Source: Lysobacterales bacterium (GTDB taxonomy: Bacteria > Pseudomonadota > Gammaproteobacteria > Xanthomonadales > Marinicellaceae). Taken from it: 43,892 nucleotides of DNA. The notes under the pieces are model-generated. The model was not told where the DNA came from and ran no database searches. It saw nothing but the letters and a program-made list of their open reading frames with translations. The stretch is from assembly GCA_020442665.1 (NCBI GenBank), contig JAGRJP010000024.1:1-43892 (forward strand), written 5' to 3'. Position numbers and translations under genes: made by a program. How positions within the stretch are numbered: the stretch's first letter is position 1; every line of letters starts with the position of its first letter. Below, piece by piece: positions 33,324-40,649 of this stretch.

Positions 33324-34334
33324 ATGAACCAACAAAATATACAATTTATCCGACAAAACATTCAGGTGGCTATCGAGAAATCGGGGACAAGACTGGATCA
33401 TTTTTTAGTTGAAATCTTTCCTGAGTATTCACGTTCCACTATTCAAAAGTGGATATCTGATGGTCAGGTTCGAGTCAACTCTGAGATTTCAAAAGCGAAA
33501 ACCAAACTCAAAGGCTTTGAAATAGTTGATATTGATGTAGAACTAAAGTCCAATGTGGAGAACTTACCTCAAGAAATTGACTTAAACATCATTTTCGAAG
33601 ATGACTCATTGCTGGTTATTAACAAACCTGCAGGAATGTTGGTTCACCCCGGAGCCGGAAATCCTGATGGAACATTGTTAAATGGCTTGCTGGCACACAA
33701 TAATAGCCAGTCACTTTTACCACGAGCCGGAATTGTCCATCGGTTGGATAAAATGACCAGCGGTTTGATGGTTGTTGCAAAAACCACTCAAGCCTATAAC
33801 TCTCTTGTTGAGCAACTGAAAACTCATACCGTTGCAAGAGAATACTTCGCTATAGTTAAGGGTATCTTAAATAAGCCAAATGTTATTGATCTACCTATTG
33901 GCAGACACAAAACTCAAAGAACCAAAATGGCAGTTACTATCAACGGTAAAAAAGCGGTCACACACTTTAATATTGTTGAAAACTTCAAACATTACACTTC
34001 GCTCAAAATCAATCTGGAAACCGGCAGAACGCATCAAATCCGTGTTCACATGCATTATGTTGATTATCCGCTTTTGGGTGATCCTGTTTATGGGAACCAT
34101 TTACGAGTGGCTCCTGATTTGGAGGAAGGACTAAAAGATGTTGTTAGAAGTTTTCCAAGACAGGCATTACACGCCAAATTATTATCTTTCACTCATCCGA
34201 AAACAGGCAAACAAGTAACATTTAAATGCAAACTACCTGATGACATTTTGGATTTATTGGATGAATTAAGAGACTTTGACAGTTTCAATACAAATGAAGA
34301 TGATGGAGATTGGGAGGTTTTTTATCCCGAGTAA
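33324..34334 (+). CDS. rluD: 23S rRNA pseudouridine synthase RluD
   Basis: A 336-residue enzyme that makes pseudouridines in helix 69 of 23S rRNA (positions 1911, 1915 and 1917 in E. coli). An S4 RNA-binding domain with RLDHFLVEIFPEYSRSTIQKWI leads, followed by the RluA-type core with NKPAGMLVHPG, the catalytic aspartate in GIVHRLDKMTSG (Asp142) and ETGRTHQIRVHM. The length matches E. coli RluD (326). It is divergent from bamD. The expected next gene, pgeF, is separated from it by a reverse-strand surface-protein gene. Confidence 0.95.
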   Translation: MNQQNIQFIRQNIQVAIEKSGTRLDHFLVEIFPEYSRSTIQKWISDGQVRVNSEISKAKTKLKGFEIVDIDVELKSNVENLPQEIDLNIIFEDDSLLVINKPAGMLVHPGAGNPDGTLLNGLLAHNNSQSLLPRAGIVHRLDKMTSGLMVVAKTTQAYNSLVEQLKTHTVAREYFAIVKGILNKPNVIDLPIGRHKTQRTKMAVTINGKKAVTHFNIVENFKHYTSLKINLETGRTHQIRVHMHYVDYPLLGDPVYGNHLRVAPDLEEGLKDVVRSFPRQALHAKLLSFTHPKTGKQVTFKCKLPDDILDLLDELRDFDSFNTNEDDGDWEVFYPE

Positions 34335-34352
34335 TACAAAGAAACTACTGAA

Positions 34353-35438
34353 TTAAACTTGGTTTTTTCTTCTAGAAACTAAAACGATACCAAAGAATAG
34401 TACCACTAATGCCAACAAGTTATTAACAGGAACAACTACCAACACGCCGGCAATCGTTTGAATACCGAAGTTATTTGAATTGTCAATATCATTATCAGCC
34501 GTAATCGTAACCTCAGGTTTAATCATTCCACCAGAAATAATTTTTGATGATAGAGAACAACTTAAAGAGTCGCTTGAGGCAATATCCTGTACACTCAACG
34601 AACTAATAGCGTCCCTTTCCAAAGTGTTTGTTCCATCATCACAAGAAAGTTCTTGTAACTTCAAATTACTTCCAATTTGAGCATTTAAAACTACATTGGT
34701 TGCATTCCCGGAACCCATATTTGTAACAACGAGATTGAATTGCAATTCATCGTGCAATTTAAGTTCATCACCATAGTCCTCAACTGAAAAGTCAATGGAT
34801 AAGTCTGAACCGGCCTCAACACCTTGCACAAACATGCAATTAGTATTTGCTACCAAATCTATTCCATGAACTTTTAATGTTCCTGAAGTGTATCTGGCAT
34901 CGACAGAATTACTCAAATCATCAATTTTTTCATAGAATTGTGTCAAAAACACACCGTCAGCTAAAGAAACAACATCCGATAAGCCATTATCAGTAATATC
35001 GAGAATCCCATTTGAGCTGAACGATTGTGTTCCTGAAAACTCATTCCCGGCACCTAAAACTAATCTCAGACCATCATCCCCGGCATTAGAGTCGCTGAAG
35101 TAAATTACAGCTTCAGAGAGATAACTCCCTGAAATAGTTTCGATAGTGACATTATTATATTCCACTCCGGTAATCATTGAACCGTTGAAACAATGTGCTT
35201 GAGTGTTATTTGCACTATCTTTGCCATCCCAAGATTCTACATGATATTGCGAGAAATCAAAGGTTACAAAAGAGTTAGGCTGGCTATTGACTGACTGAGT
35301 GGAGTTTGTTCCTTCTTCACCCACAGATTTTGATAACACTGTTTCAATTTGAACACCTGATTTTTCCGCAAATACCGAACACACGCCAAAAGCCATCATT
35401 GTGGCAAATAGAGCAATATTGTGTTTGAGTTTAATCAT
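34353..35438 (-). CDS. Surface protein with DUF11-like domain and IPTL-like C-terminal anchor
   Basis: A 361-residue exported protein. A signal peptide ends near VFAEK (about residue 25). The middle has an N-terminal domain ending around residue 200 that includes VTFDFSQYHVESWD, then a DUF11/CARDB-like Ig fold with LQFNLVVTNMGSGNATNVVLNAQ and SLSCSLSS (about 220-325). The C-terminus VVPVNNLLALVVLFFGIVLV then RRKNQ matches the Pro-containing, hydrophobic, Arg-ended layout of IPTL-CTERM relatives. It is on the opposite strand to, and between, rluD and pgeF. Its stop lies 18 bp from the rluD stop. Confidence 0.78.
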   Translation of the reverse strand: MIKLKHNIALFATMMAFGVCSVFAEKSGVQIETVLSKSVGEEGTNSTQSVNSQPNSFVTFDFSQYHVESWDGKDSANNTQAHCFNGSMITGVEYNNVTIETISGSYLSEAVIYFSDSNAGDDGLRLVLGAGNEFSGTQSFSSNGILDITDNGLSDVVSLADGVFLTQFYEKIDDLSNSVDARYTSGTLKVHGIDLVANTNCMFVQGVEAGSDLSIDFSVEDYGDELKLHDELQFNLVVTNMGSGNATNVVLNAQIGSNLKLQELSCDDGTNTLERDAISSLSVQDIASSDSLSCSLSSKIISGGMIKPEVTITADNDIDNSNNFGIQTIAGVLVVVPVNNLLALVVLFFGIVLVSRRKNQV

Positions 35439-35475
35439 TTTAAATTAGGTACTACAAATCTGAAAGACAGTTGTT

Positions 35476-35537
35476 GAAATTATAATAGAGCAAAATGAAT
35501 AAAGGTAGTGTTAAATTGCAATTTCTTCTATAATTTC
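35476..35537. promoter_or_regulatory. Divergent promoter region with inverted TATAAT-containing arms
   Basis: GAAATTATAATAGA (35476-35489) and TCTATAATTTC (35527-35537) form an imperfect inverted repeat, each arm holding a TATAAT-like box. On the - strand TATAAT at 35484-35479 could serve the surface-protein gene. On + the boxes at 35481 and 35529 could serve pgeF; the latter would give an almost leaderless transcript, and no Shine-Dalgarno is seen before its ATG. No good -35 boxes are visible. Confidence 0.35.
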
Positions 35538-35542
35538 AAATT

Positions 35543-36271
35543 ATGCTAATAAAAACAGATATTTTCAAGGCAAACCTCATACAAATGTTACAAACCACAA
35601 GAGTTGGTGGTTATAGTGACAAACCTTATGACAGTTTGAATCTTGGTGTTTTTGGCAAAGACCCGAAAGTGATTGAAAATATTGAGTTTTTAACACATAA
35701 GAATTCACTTCCTCACTCTCCAGTTTTTATGCAGCAAATTCATACAGATAATATTATCGAATACACTAACGCTCCACAAAAACATGGTCAATTTCAAGCA
35801 GATGCCTGCTTCACTTACCAGAAAAATATTATATGTGCCGTTCTTACAGCTGATTGTTTACCTGTCTTGATTGCCGACAAAGACGCAACTGTTGTTGCTG
35901 CAATTCATTGTGGCTGGAAAGGGCTATTTTCCGAAATTTTGCCAAAAACCATTACAAAAATGCAAGTCAATCCCTCTCAATTACAATGCTGGCTTGGGCC
36001 ATGTATTTCATATAAACCTTATGAAGTCAGTGATGATTTTCGCCAAAATTTTATCACTAAAGATAAAGAATACGCCCATTGTTTCTATCTGGATGCCAAA
36101 AACAAGTGGCATGCGGATTTGAAAAAAATTGCCGTTTATCAATTACAGCAATTCGGTGTAAAAGAGATTGTTCAATCGCCATATTGTACCTATGACAACA
36201 AAGGTTTGTTTTACTCCTATCGCCGTGATGGTGAAACCGGTCGTATGGCGAGTATGATTTGGTTGATTTAG
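35543..36271 (+). CDS. pgeF: Peptidoglycan editing factor PgeF (YfiH/laccase-domain family)
   Basis: A 242-residue cytoplasmic enzyme of the YfiH/DUF152 family. E. coli PgeF removes wrong amino acids (for example L-Ser in place of L-Ala) from UDP-MurNAc peptide precursors; other family members act as purine nucleoside phosphorylases. The zinc triad is in place: His67 (QQIHTDN), Cys105 (TADCLPVL) and His122 (AIHCGWKG). The sequence ends SYRRDGETGRMASMIWL. It precedes clpB as in E. coli. Confidence 0.92.
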   Translation: MLIKTDIFKANLIQMLQTTRVGGYSDKPYDSLNLGVFGKDPKVIENIEFLTHKNSLPHSPVFMQQIHTDNIIEYTNAPQKHGQFQADACFTYQKNIICAVLTADCLPVLIADKDATVVAAIHCGWKGLFSEILPKTITKMQVNPSQLQCWLGPCISYKPYEVSDDFRQNFITKDKEYAHCFYLDAKNKWHADLKKIAVYQLQQFGVKEIVQSPYCTYDNKGLFYSYRRDGETGRMASMIWLI

Positions 36272-36363
36272 GAAAATAATTCACCAGACCAACATTCCAG
36301 CCGGTTGATTTTTAACATAAAATCCACATATTTCTCTCAGTTATAAAATTTTAGGTGAAAGAA

Positions 36364-38937
36364 ATGCAAATCGATAAATTTACCAGCAACTTTCAGCAAG
36401 CTATTAGTGAAGCACAATCCATAGCGGTGGGAAAAGGCAACAATATGGTGGAAACATCACATCTGCTTTTTGCCCTATTGAATCAAAAAGGTTCGAGCAC
36501 CCGCTCATTACTCACTAAAGCCAACGTCAATGTCGCTGCGTTAGAGAATGATGTTGAAAAAATCATTGATGAGTTACCGAAAGTCAGTGGCAACGAAGGT
36601 CAAGTCAACTTATCTAACGATTTGGTTCGTACGTTAAATATCTGTGACAAACTGGCACAACAACGCAATGATACATATATTTCAAGTGAATTATTTGTGC
36701 TTGCTGTGTTGCAAGCTAAAGACCGAACTGCCAGAGCATTGAAAGATGCGGGTGCTATTCAAGGTGAAATTGGCCGAGCCATTGACACTCTTAGAGGAGG
36801 TGAGTCCGTGAATGACCAAAATGCTGAAGAAAATCGTGGTGCGTTGGATAAATACACCATAGATTTAACGGCAAAAGCCGAAAAAACCAATCTCGATCCG
36901 GTGATTGGTCGGGATCAGGAAATCCGCCGAATGATTCAAATCTTATCACGAAGAACCAAAAACAACCCAGTTCTTATTGGTGCTCCCGGTGTCGGAAAAA
37001 CAGCAATTGTCGAAGGTTTGGCTCAACGAATCGTCAATAACGAAGTCCCCGAAGGAATGCGAAACAAACGTGTACTGGCCTTGGATTTAGGTTCGCTGAT
37101 TGCAGGAGCAAAATACCGAGGAGAGTTTGAAGAACGCTTAAAAGCATTGCTGAAGGATTTGTCCAAACAAGAAGGTAATGTGATTTTGTTTATTGACGAA
37201 ATGCACACCTTGATTGGGGCCGGTAAAGCCGAAGGCTCAATGGATGCCGGAAATATGTTAAAACCGGCTTTGGCTCGTGGGGAGTTGCATTGTATTGGAG
37301 CAACCACTCTGGATGAATATCGTGAACATGTCGAAAAAGACAAGGCTATCGACCGTAGATTTCAAAAAATTCTGGTCGATGAGCCATCGGTTGAAGACAC
37401 GATTGCGATTCTTCGCGGACTCAACGAGCGTTATGAAGTTCATCATGGAGTTGAAATCACCGATCCGGCAATTGTTGCTGCTGCAACATTATCTCATCGC
37501 TATATAACCGACCGGAATTTGCCGGATAAAGCGATTGATTTGATGGACGAAGCCGCCAGTCGCATCCGCATGGAAATTGATTCCAAACCTGAAAAACTCG
37601 ATCATCTGGAACGCAAAATGATTCAGCTTAAAATTGAGCGTGAATCTTTGAGAAAAGAAACGGATGATGCGACCAAAAAGCGTTTGCAAGAATTGAATGA
37701 CCGTATTGATGTTATGGAAAAAGAATTTGCCGATTTAAGTGAAGTCTGGAAAGCCGAAAAAGCGGCAGTTGCCGGCACAACACACTTAAAAGAAGCTCTG
37801 GAACACGCTAAAGCAGAACTGGAAACAGCCATGCGTAGCAATGATTATGCCAAGATTTCAAAAATCCAGTATGGTGATATTCCTGAACTGGAAAAACAAA
37901 TCGAAGCGGCATCTAAAGCGGAAGAAAAGGAATTTACATTATTGAGATTCCGTGTCACAGAAGCTGAAATTGCTGAAGTCGTTGCCAAGTGGACAGGAAT
38001 TCCGGTCAATAAAATGATGCAAGGCGATAAGGATAAATTGTTGAATATGGAAAAACACATTCACAAACGTCTGATTGGCCAGGATGAAGCGGTGGTCGCA
38101 GTTTCAGATGCCATTCGACGTTCACGTGCCGGATTGTCTGATCCCAAACGTCCGATTGGCTCGTTCTTGTTCCTAGGTCCAACCGGTGTCGGTAAAACCG
38201 AACTATGTAAATCTCTGGCAGATTTTATGTTTGATTCCACCGAAGCAATGGTGCGAATCGACATGTCCGAATTTATGGAAAAACACTCAGTGGCTCGTCT
38301 GATTGGAGCTCCTCCGGGTTATGTTGGATATGAACAGGGCGGTTATCTGACCGAGGCGGTGCGTCGCAGACCGTATTCAGTAATTCTGCTGGATGAAGTC
38401 GAAAAAGCACATCACGATGTGTTTAATATTCTGCTGCAAGTTTTGGATGACGGACGTTTGACCGACGGCCAGGGTCGTACTGTGGACTTTAAAAACACCG
38501 TGATTATCATGACCTCCAATTTGGGTTCGGATATCATTCAGGAAAAAATCAATCACGCTTATGCGGATATAAAATCTTCGGTGATGGAAGTGGTCGGCAG
38601 ACATTTCAGACCCGAATTTATCAACCGTGTGGATGACATAGTCGTATTCCATCCATTAAGCAAAGATAATATTTGTAAAATTGCCGCTTTACAAATCAAG
38701 TCGCTGGCGAAACGACTGGTCACCCGTGACATCAAACTGAATGTCACAAAAGAGGCGTTAGATTACATCGGTGAACTCGGTTACGACCCGGTTTACGGAG
38801 CCAGACCGCTGAAACGCGCCATTCAGGACGCTTTGGAAAATCCGTTGTCCAAAGCCCTGTTATCCGGCCAGTTCAACAACGGTGATTCAATAGAAGCCGT
38901 GCTTGAAAATGGTCAGATTATTTTTATCAAAGAGTAG
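36364..38937 (+). CDS. clpB: ATP-dependent disaggregase ClpB
   Basis: An 857-residue hexameric AAA+ chaperone that, with DnaK, pulls proteins out of aggregates; the length equals that of E. coli ClpB. The order is a Clp_N domain, NBD1 with Walker A GAPGVGKT (206-213), a coiled-coil middle domain (about 410-520) and NBD2 with Walker A GPTGVGKT (605-612), then the C-terminal domain with [17 protein letters not shown] chose ATG 36364, which aligns with other ClpB N-termini and has AGGTGA six bases upstream; an in-frame GTG at 36355 overlaps that ribosome site. No sigma-32-type promoter was recognised. Confidence 0.97.
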   Translation: MQIDKFTSNFQQAISEAQSIAVGKGNNMVETSHLLFALLNQKGSSTRSLLTKANVNVAALENDVEKIIDELPKVSGNEGQVNLSNDLVRTLNICDKLAQQRNDTYISSELFVLAVLQAKDRTARALKDAGAIQGEIGRAIDTLRGGESVNDQNAEENRGALDKYTIDLTAKAEKTNLDPVIGRDQEIRRMIQILSRRTKNNPVLIGAPGVGKTAIVEGLAQRIVNNEVPEGMRNKRVLALDLGSLIAGAKYRGEFEERLKALLKDLSKQEGNVILFIDEMHTLIGAGKAEGSMDAGNMLKPALARGELHCIGATTLDEYREHVEKDKAIDRRFQKILVDEPSVEDTIAILRGLNERYEVHHGVEITDPAIVAAATLSHRYITDRNLPDKAIDLMDEAASRIRMEIDSKPEKLDHLERKMIQLKIERESLRKETDDATKKRLQELNDRIDVMEKEFADLSEVWKAEKAAVAGTTHLKEALEHAKAELETAMRSNDYAKISKIQYGDIPELEKQIEAASKAEEKEFTLLRFRVTEAEIAEVVAKWTGIPVNKMMQGDKDKLLNMEKHIHKRLIGQDEAVVAVSDAIRRSRAGLSDPKRPIGSFLFLGPTGVGKTELCKSLADFMFDSTEAMVRIDMSEFMEKHSVARLIGAPPGYVGYEQGGYLTEAVRRRPYSVILLDEVEKAHHDVFNILLQVLDDGRLTDGQGRTVDFKNTVIIMTSNLGSDIIQEKINHAYADIKSSVMEVVGRHFRPEFINRVDDIVVFHPLSKDNICKIAALQIKSLAKRLVTRDIKLNVTKEALDYIGELGYDPVYGARPLKRAIQDALENPLSKALLSGQFNNGDSIEAVLENGQIIFIKE

Positions 38938-38959
38938 TCAGTTACAAAACTGAAATGAC

Positions 38960-38982
38960 AGGGGGCGCGTATTGTGCCCCTT
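38960..38982 (+). terminator. GC-rich hairpin after clpB
   Basis: Arms AGGGGGCGC (38960-38968) and GTGCCCCTT (38974-38982) pair over 9 bp with two G-T wobbles and a 5-base loop, 22 bp past the clpB stop. The following TGTTAT is only moderately T-rich. Confidence 0.65.
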
Positions 38983-38997
38983 GTTATAAACATAAAA

Positions 38998-39052
38998 TCA
39001 ACTCATATTGTCGGTTATTTTGGAGAATAAACAGTCTTGCAATATGAGTTGA
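38998..39052. terminator. 13-bp perfect inverted repeat between convergent clpB and delta-60 gene
   Basis: Arms TCAACTCATATTG (38998-39010) and CAATATGAGTTGA (39040-39052) flank a 29-base loop. It lies 13 bp past the stop of the - strand gene and 60 bp past clpB, a position suited to a bidirectional terminator or an mRNA 3' stabiliser. Neither side has a clear T-run. Confidence 0.5.
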
Positions 39053-39065
39053 GTTGCCTTTGATG

Positions 39066-40487
39066 TTAATCAAAACCATTTTTGAAGATAATATCGTTGT
39101 CGCCCGTACCCTTGAGTCTTGCGACTGCAATTTTTTCGACTGCGTTATTGTTTGTAGCAGTACCTGTCAATAACACATTATCATTCGGGTCTATTGTTAC
39201 AGCGTATGAAATATTTACAACCTGAGATCCTACTCCATTAAAGGTAGTATCTGACCTGCCATTTCCGTATGCACCAAAGTTGTTTTCTATGGAGTAACTG
39301 CTTGTTCCGTTTGTGACACTTATAGAGTTCAGTCGCATCACTCCCATGTTGATGTACGACACATCTTCAGGATAGATGTTACCAGTTAATACGAGTTTGA
39401 AATCAGGGTCAGTAAAGACAGCATCCCTGCATGAGGAGTTTTTACTCAAGTTTGGATCAAGGTTAAAATTAAAAATATCACCTACCGGTTCACCGGCATT
39501 GGTATCTACTGTATTAATATAGGTAATTGCGCAGTCATCATCTTGGCTCCCCTGATGATTGTCATACCCTACAAAGATAAACTCATCGGAGCCTGGTTTT
39601 TTGATAGCATTATTTACAAATGAATCCCTACTGTCATTGTAAACATATTTTCCATCACTTGAGAAACTGGTATCGAGACTTCCGTTAAAGTTCATTTTTA
39701 TAATAACAGGTGATTCGGAATTATCGCTCTCATCAATACTTCCTAATATCCAGAATCCATGAAGTATTTTATAAGCTCTGGAACTATTCCCCATGTCAAT
39801 AATTAACTTGCCGTTAGTACCAAATCCTGTATCTAATGAACCATCACTTGCCAGAATCTTTGTTACTGAAATGTCGGTACCACCGGAACTATTCGCTGCA
39901 TAACCGGCAATATAGATAGAACCACCCGTATAAATCGCTGAGAAGGCAATATCTTCATTAGTTCCTCTGTTATCAAAAGCAATTGTTTTTTGACCATTTG
40001 TGCCAAAACTCAGAACTGGATCACCAGATGAATCCAGCTTAGCGACAGCAAAATCAGTATCATCATTGTTGAAATGAGCATATCCGATTGCATATATATT
40101 TCCGGAATCATCGACTAAAATATCATGAAGAAAGTCTTTATGTGTTTCCGTCCCTCTGTTAAAAGCGATGATTTCAGTACCGCTAAATCCAAAACTGGTA
40201 TCGATATTACCATTATGTAATATTTTAGTAACGAACATATCTGTTGTATCTTCGTTCGTATGATACGCATGACCACCAACGAGCATGGATGCATCTCCAC
40301 TCCCCGAATAGGAATAAATGGCTGTGCCAAACTCATCGCCTTCACCCGTGGGTGGAATAGTTCCAAGATTTTGTTCTAATAAAACCCTGCCATCGCTATC
40401 GAAAGTTTGATCCAAAGTACCAGCACCTTGTTGGGCAAAAGACAATGTTGTAGTTAGTAATGACAAGCTAAAAATTAAATGTTTCAT
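39066..40487 (-). CDS. Secreted delta-60 repeat protein with C-terminal IFKNGFD tag
   Basis: A 473-residue exported protein. After a signal peptide (cut near SFAQQ, about residue 19) come repeats of the delta-60 type (DQTFDSDGRVLLEQ; SGNIYAIGYAHFNNDDTDFAVAKL; DPVLSFGTNGQ; DGSLDTGFGTNGKL; NGSLDTSFSSDGKY), which form beta-propeller-like surface domains. It ends in GDNDIIFKNGFD, nearly the same tail as the beta-helix protein at 24741-26543. A GGAGAATAA ribosome-binding site precedes ATG 40487. It is divergent from the ToxR-like regulator gene, with the 11-bp repeat array between them, so it may be that regulator's target. Confidence 0.8.
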   Translation of the reverse strand: MKHLIFSLSLLTTTLSFAQQGAGTLDQTFDSDGRVLLEQNLGTIPPTGEGDEFGTAIYSYSGSGDASMLVGGHAYHTNEDTTDMFVTKILHNGNIDTSFGFSGTEIIAFNRGTETHKDFLHDILVDDSGNIYAIGYAHFNNDDTDFAVAKLDSSGDPVLSFGTNGQKTIAFDNRGTNEDIAFSAIYTGGSIYIAGYAANSSGGTDISVTKILASDGSLDTGFGTNGKLIIDMGNSSRAYKILHGFWILGSIDESDNSESPVIIKMNFNGSLDTSFSSDGKYVYNDSRDSFVNNAIKKPGSDEFIFVGYDNHQGSQDDDCAITYINTVDTNAGEPVGDIFNFNLDPNLSKNSSCRDAVFTDPDFKLVLTGNIYPEDVSYINMGVMRLNSISVTNGTSSYSIENNFGAYGNGRSDTTFNGVGSQVVNISYAVTIDPNDNVLLTGTATNNNAVEKIAVARLKGTGDNDIIFKNGFD

Positions 40488-40547
40488 GTTTATTCTCCAA
40501 TCAGTTTAAAAACTGTTTTCAATTATGAAAAATATGAAAAATTCTTG

Positions 40548-40591
40548 CTCGACATTTACTCGATTTCATCTCGACAACTTAACGACAAGCG
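40548..40591 (+). promoter_or_regulatory. Four tandem 11-bp repeats (CTCGACA-N4) between divergent genes
   Basis: Units start at 40548, 40559, 40570 and 40581: CTCGACATTTA, CTCGATTTCAT, CTCGACAACTT, AACGACAAGCG. Each is a heptamer plus a 4-bp spacer, the same geometry as PhoB or OmpR-family boxes. The last unit covers the -35 position of an extended -10 element (TG-A-TATACT, 40603-40611) leading to the ToxR-like gene. On the - side CATAAT at 40527-40522 could be the -10 of the delta-60 gene, with its -35 region at the first unit. Confidence 0.7.
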
Positions 40592-40602
40592 ATAAAAACC
40601 TG

Positions 40603-40611
40603 TGATATACT
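40603..40611 (+). promoter_or_regulatory. Extended -10 promoter element for the ToxR-like gene
   Basis: TGATATACT: TG, one base, then TATACT (5 of 6 to TATAAT). A -35 at 17-bp spacing would fall on CGACAA in the fourth repeat, which is not consensus, so an activator bound to the array is the likely substitute. Transcription would start near 40618, which excludes the GTG at 40602 as a start. Confidence 0.5.
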
Positions 40612-40649
40612 TCAAAACGATTCAGTTTTTGATGGGAGAGAAAAAGCCA

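Noticed and set aside
33272-33361. 30-residue extension of bamD
   Set aside because: It overlaps divergent rluD and would bury the lipoprotein signal peptide, which begins at ATG 33271.
37023-37343. 106-residue frame antisense to clpB
   Set aside because: It is a shadow of the NBD1 coding sequence.
39020-40500. 14-base string TTGGAGAATAAACA at 39020-39033 recurs inverted at 40500-40487, flanking the delta-60 gene
   Set aside because: It could suggest an invertible segment, but a 14-base match is expected several times by chance in a window of this size and one copy is simply the gene's ribosome-binding site.
40602-40649. GTG or ATG starts upstream for the ToxR-like regulator
   Set aside because: GTG 40602 precedes the predicted transcription start near 40618; ATG 40650 has a GGGAGAG site and fits the start of the winged helix.
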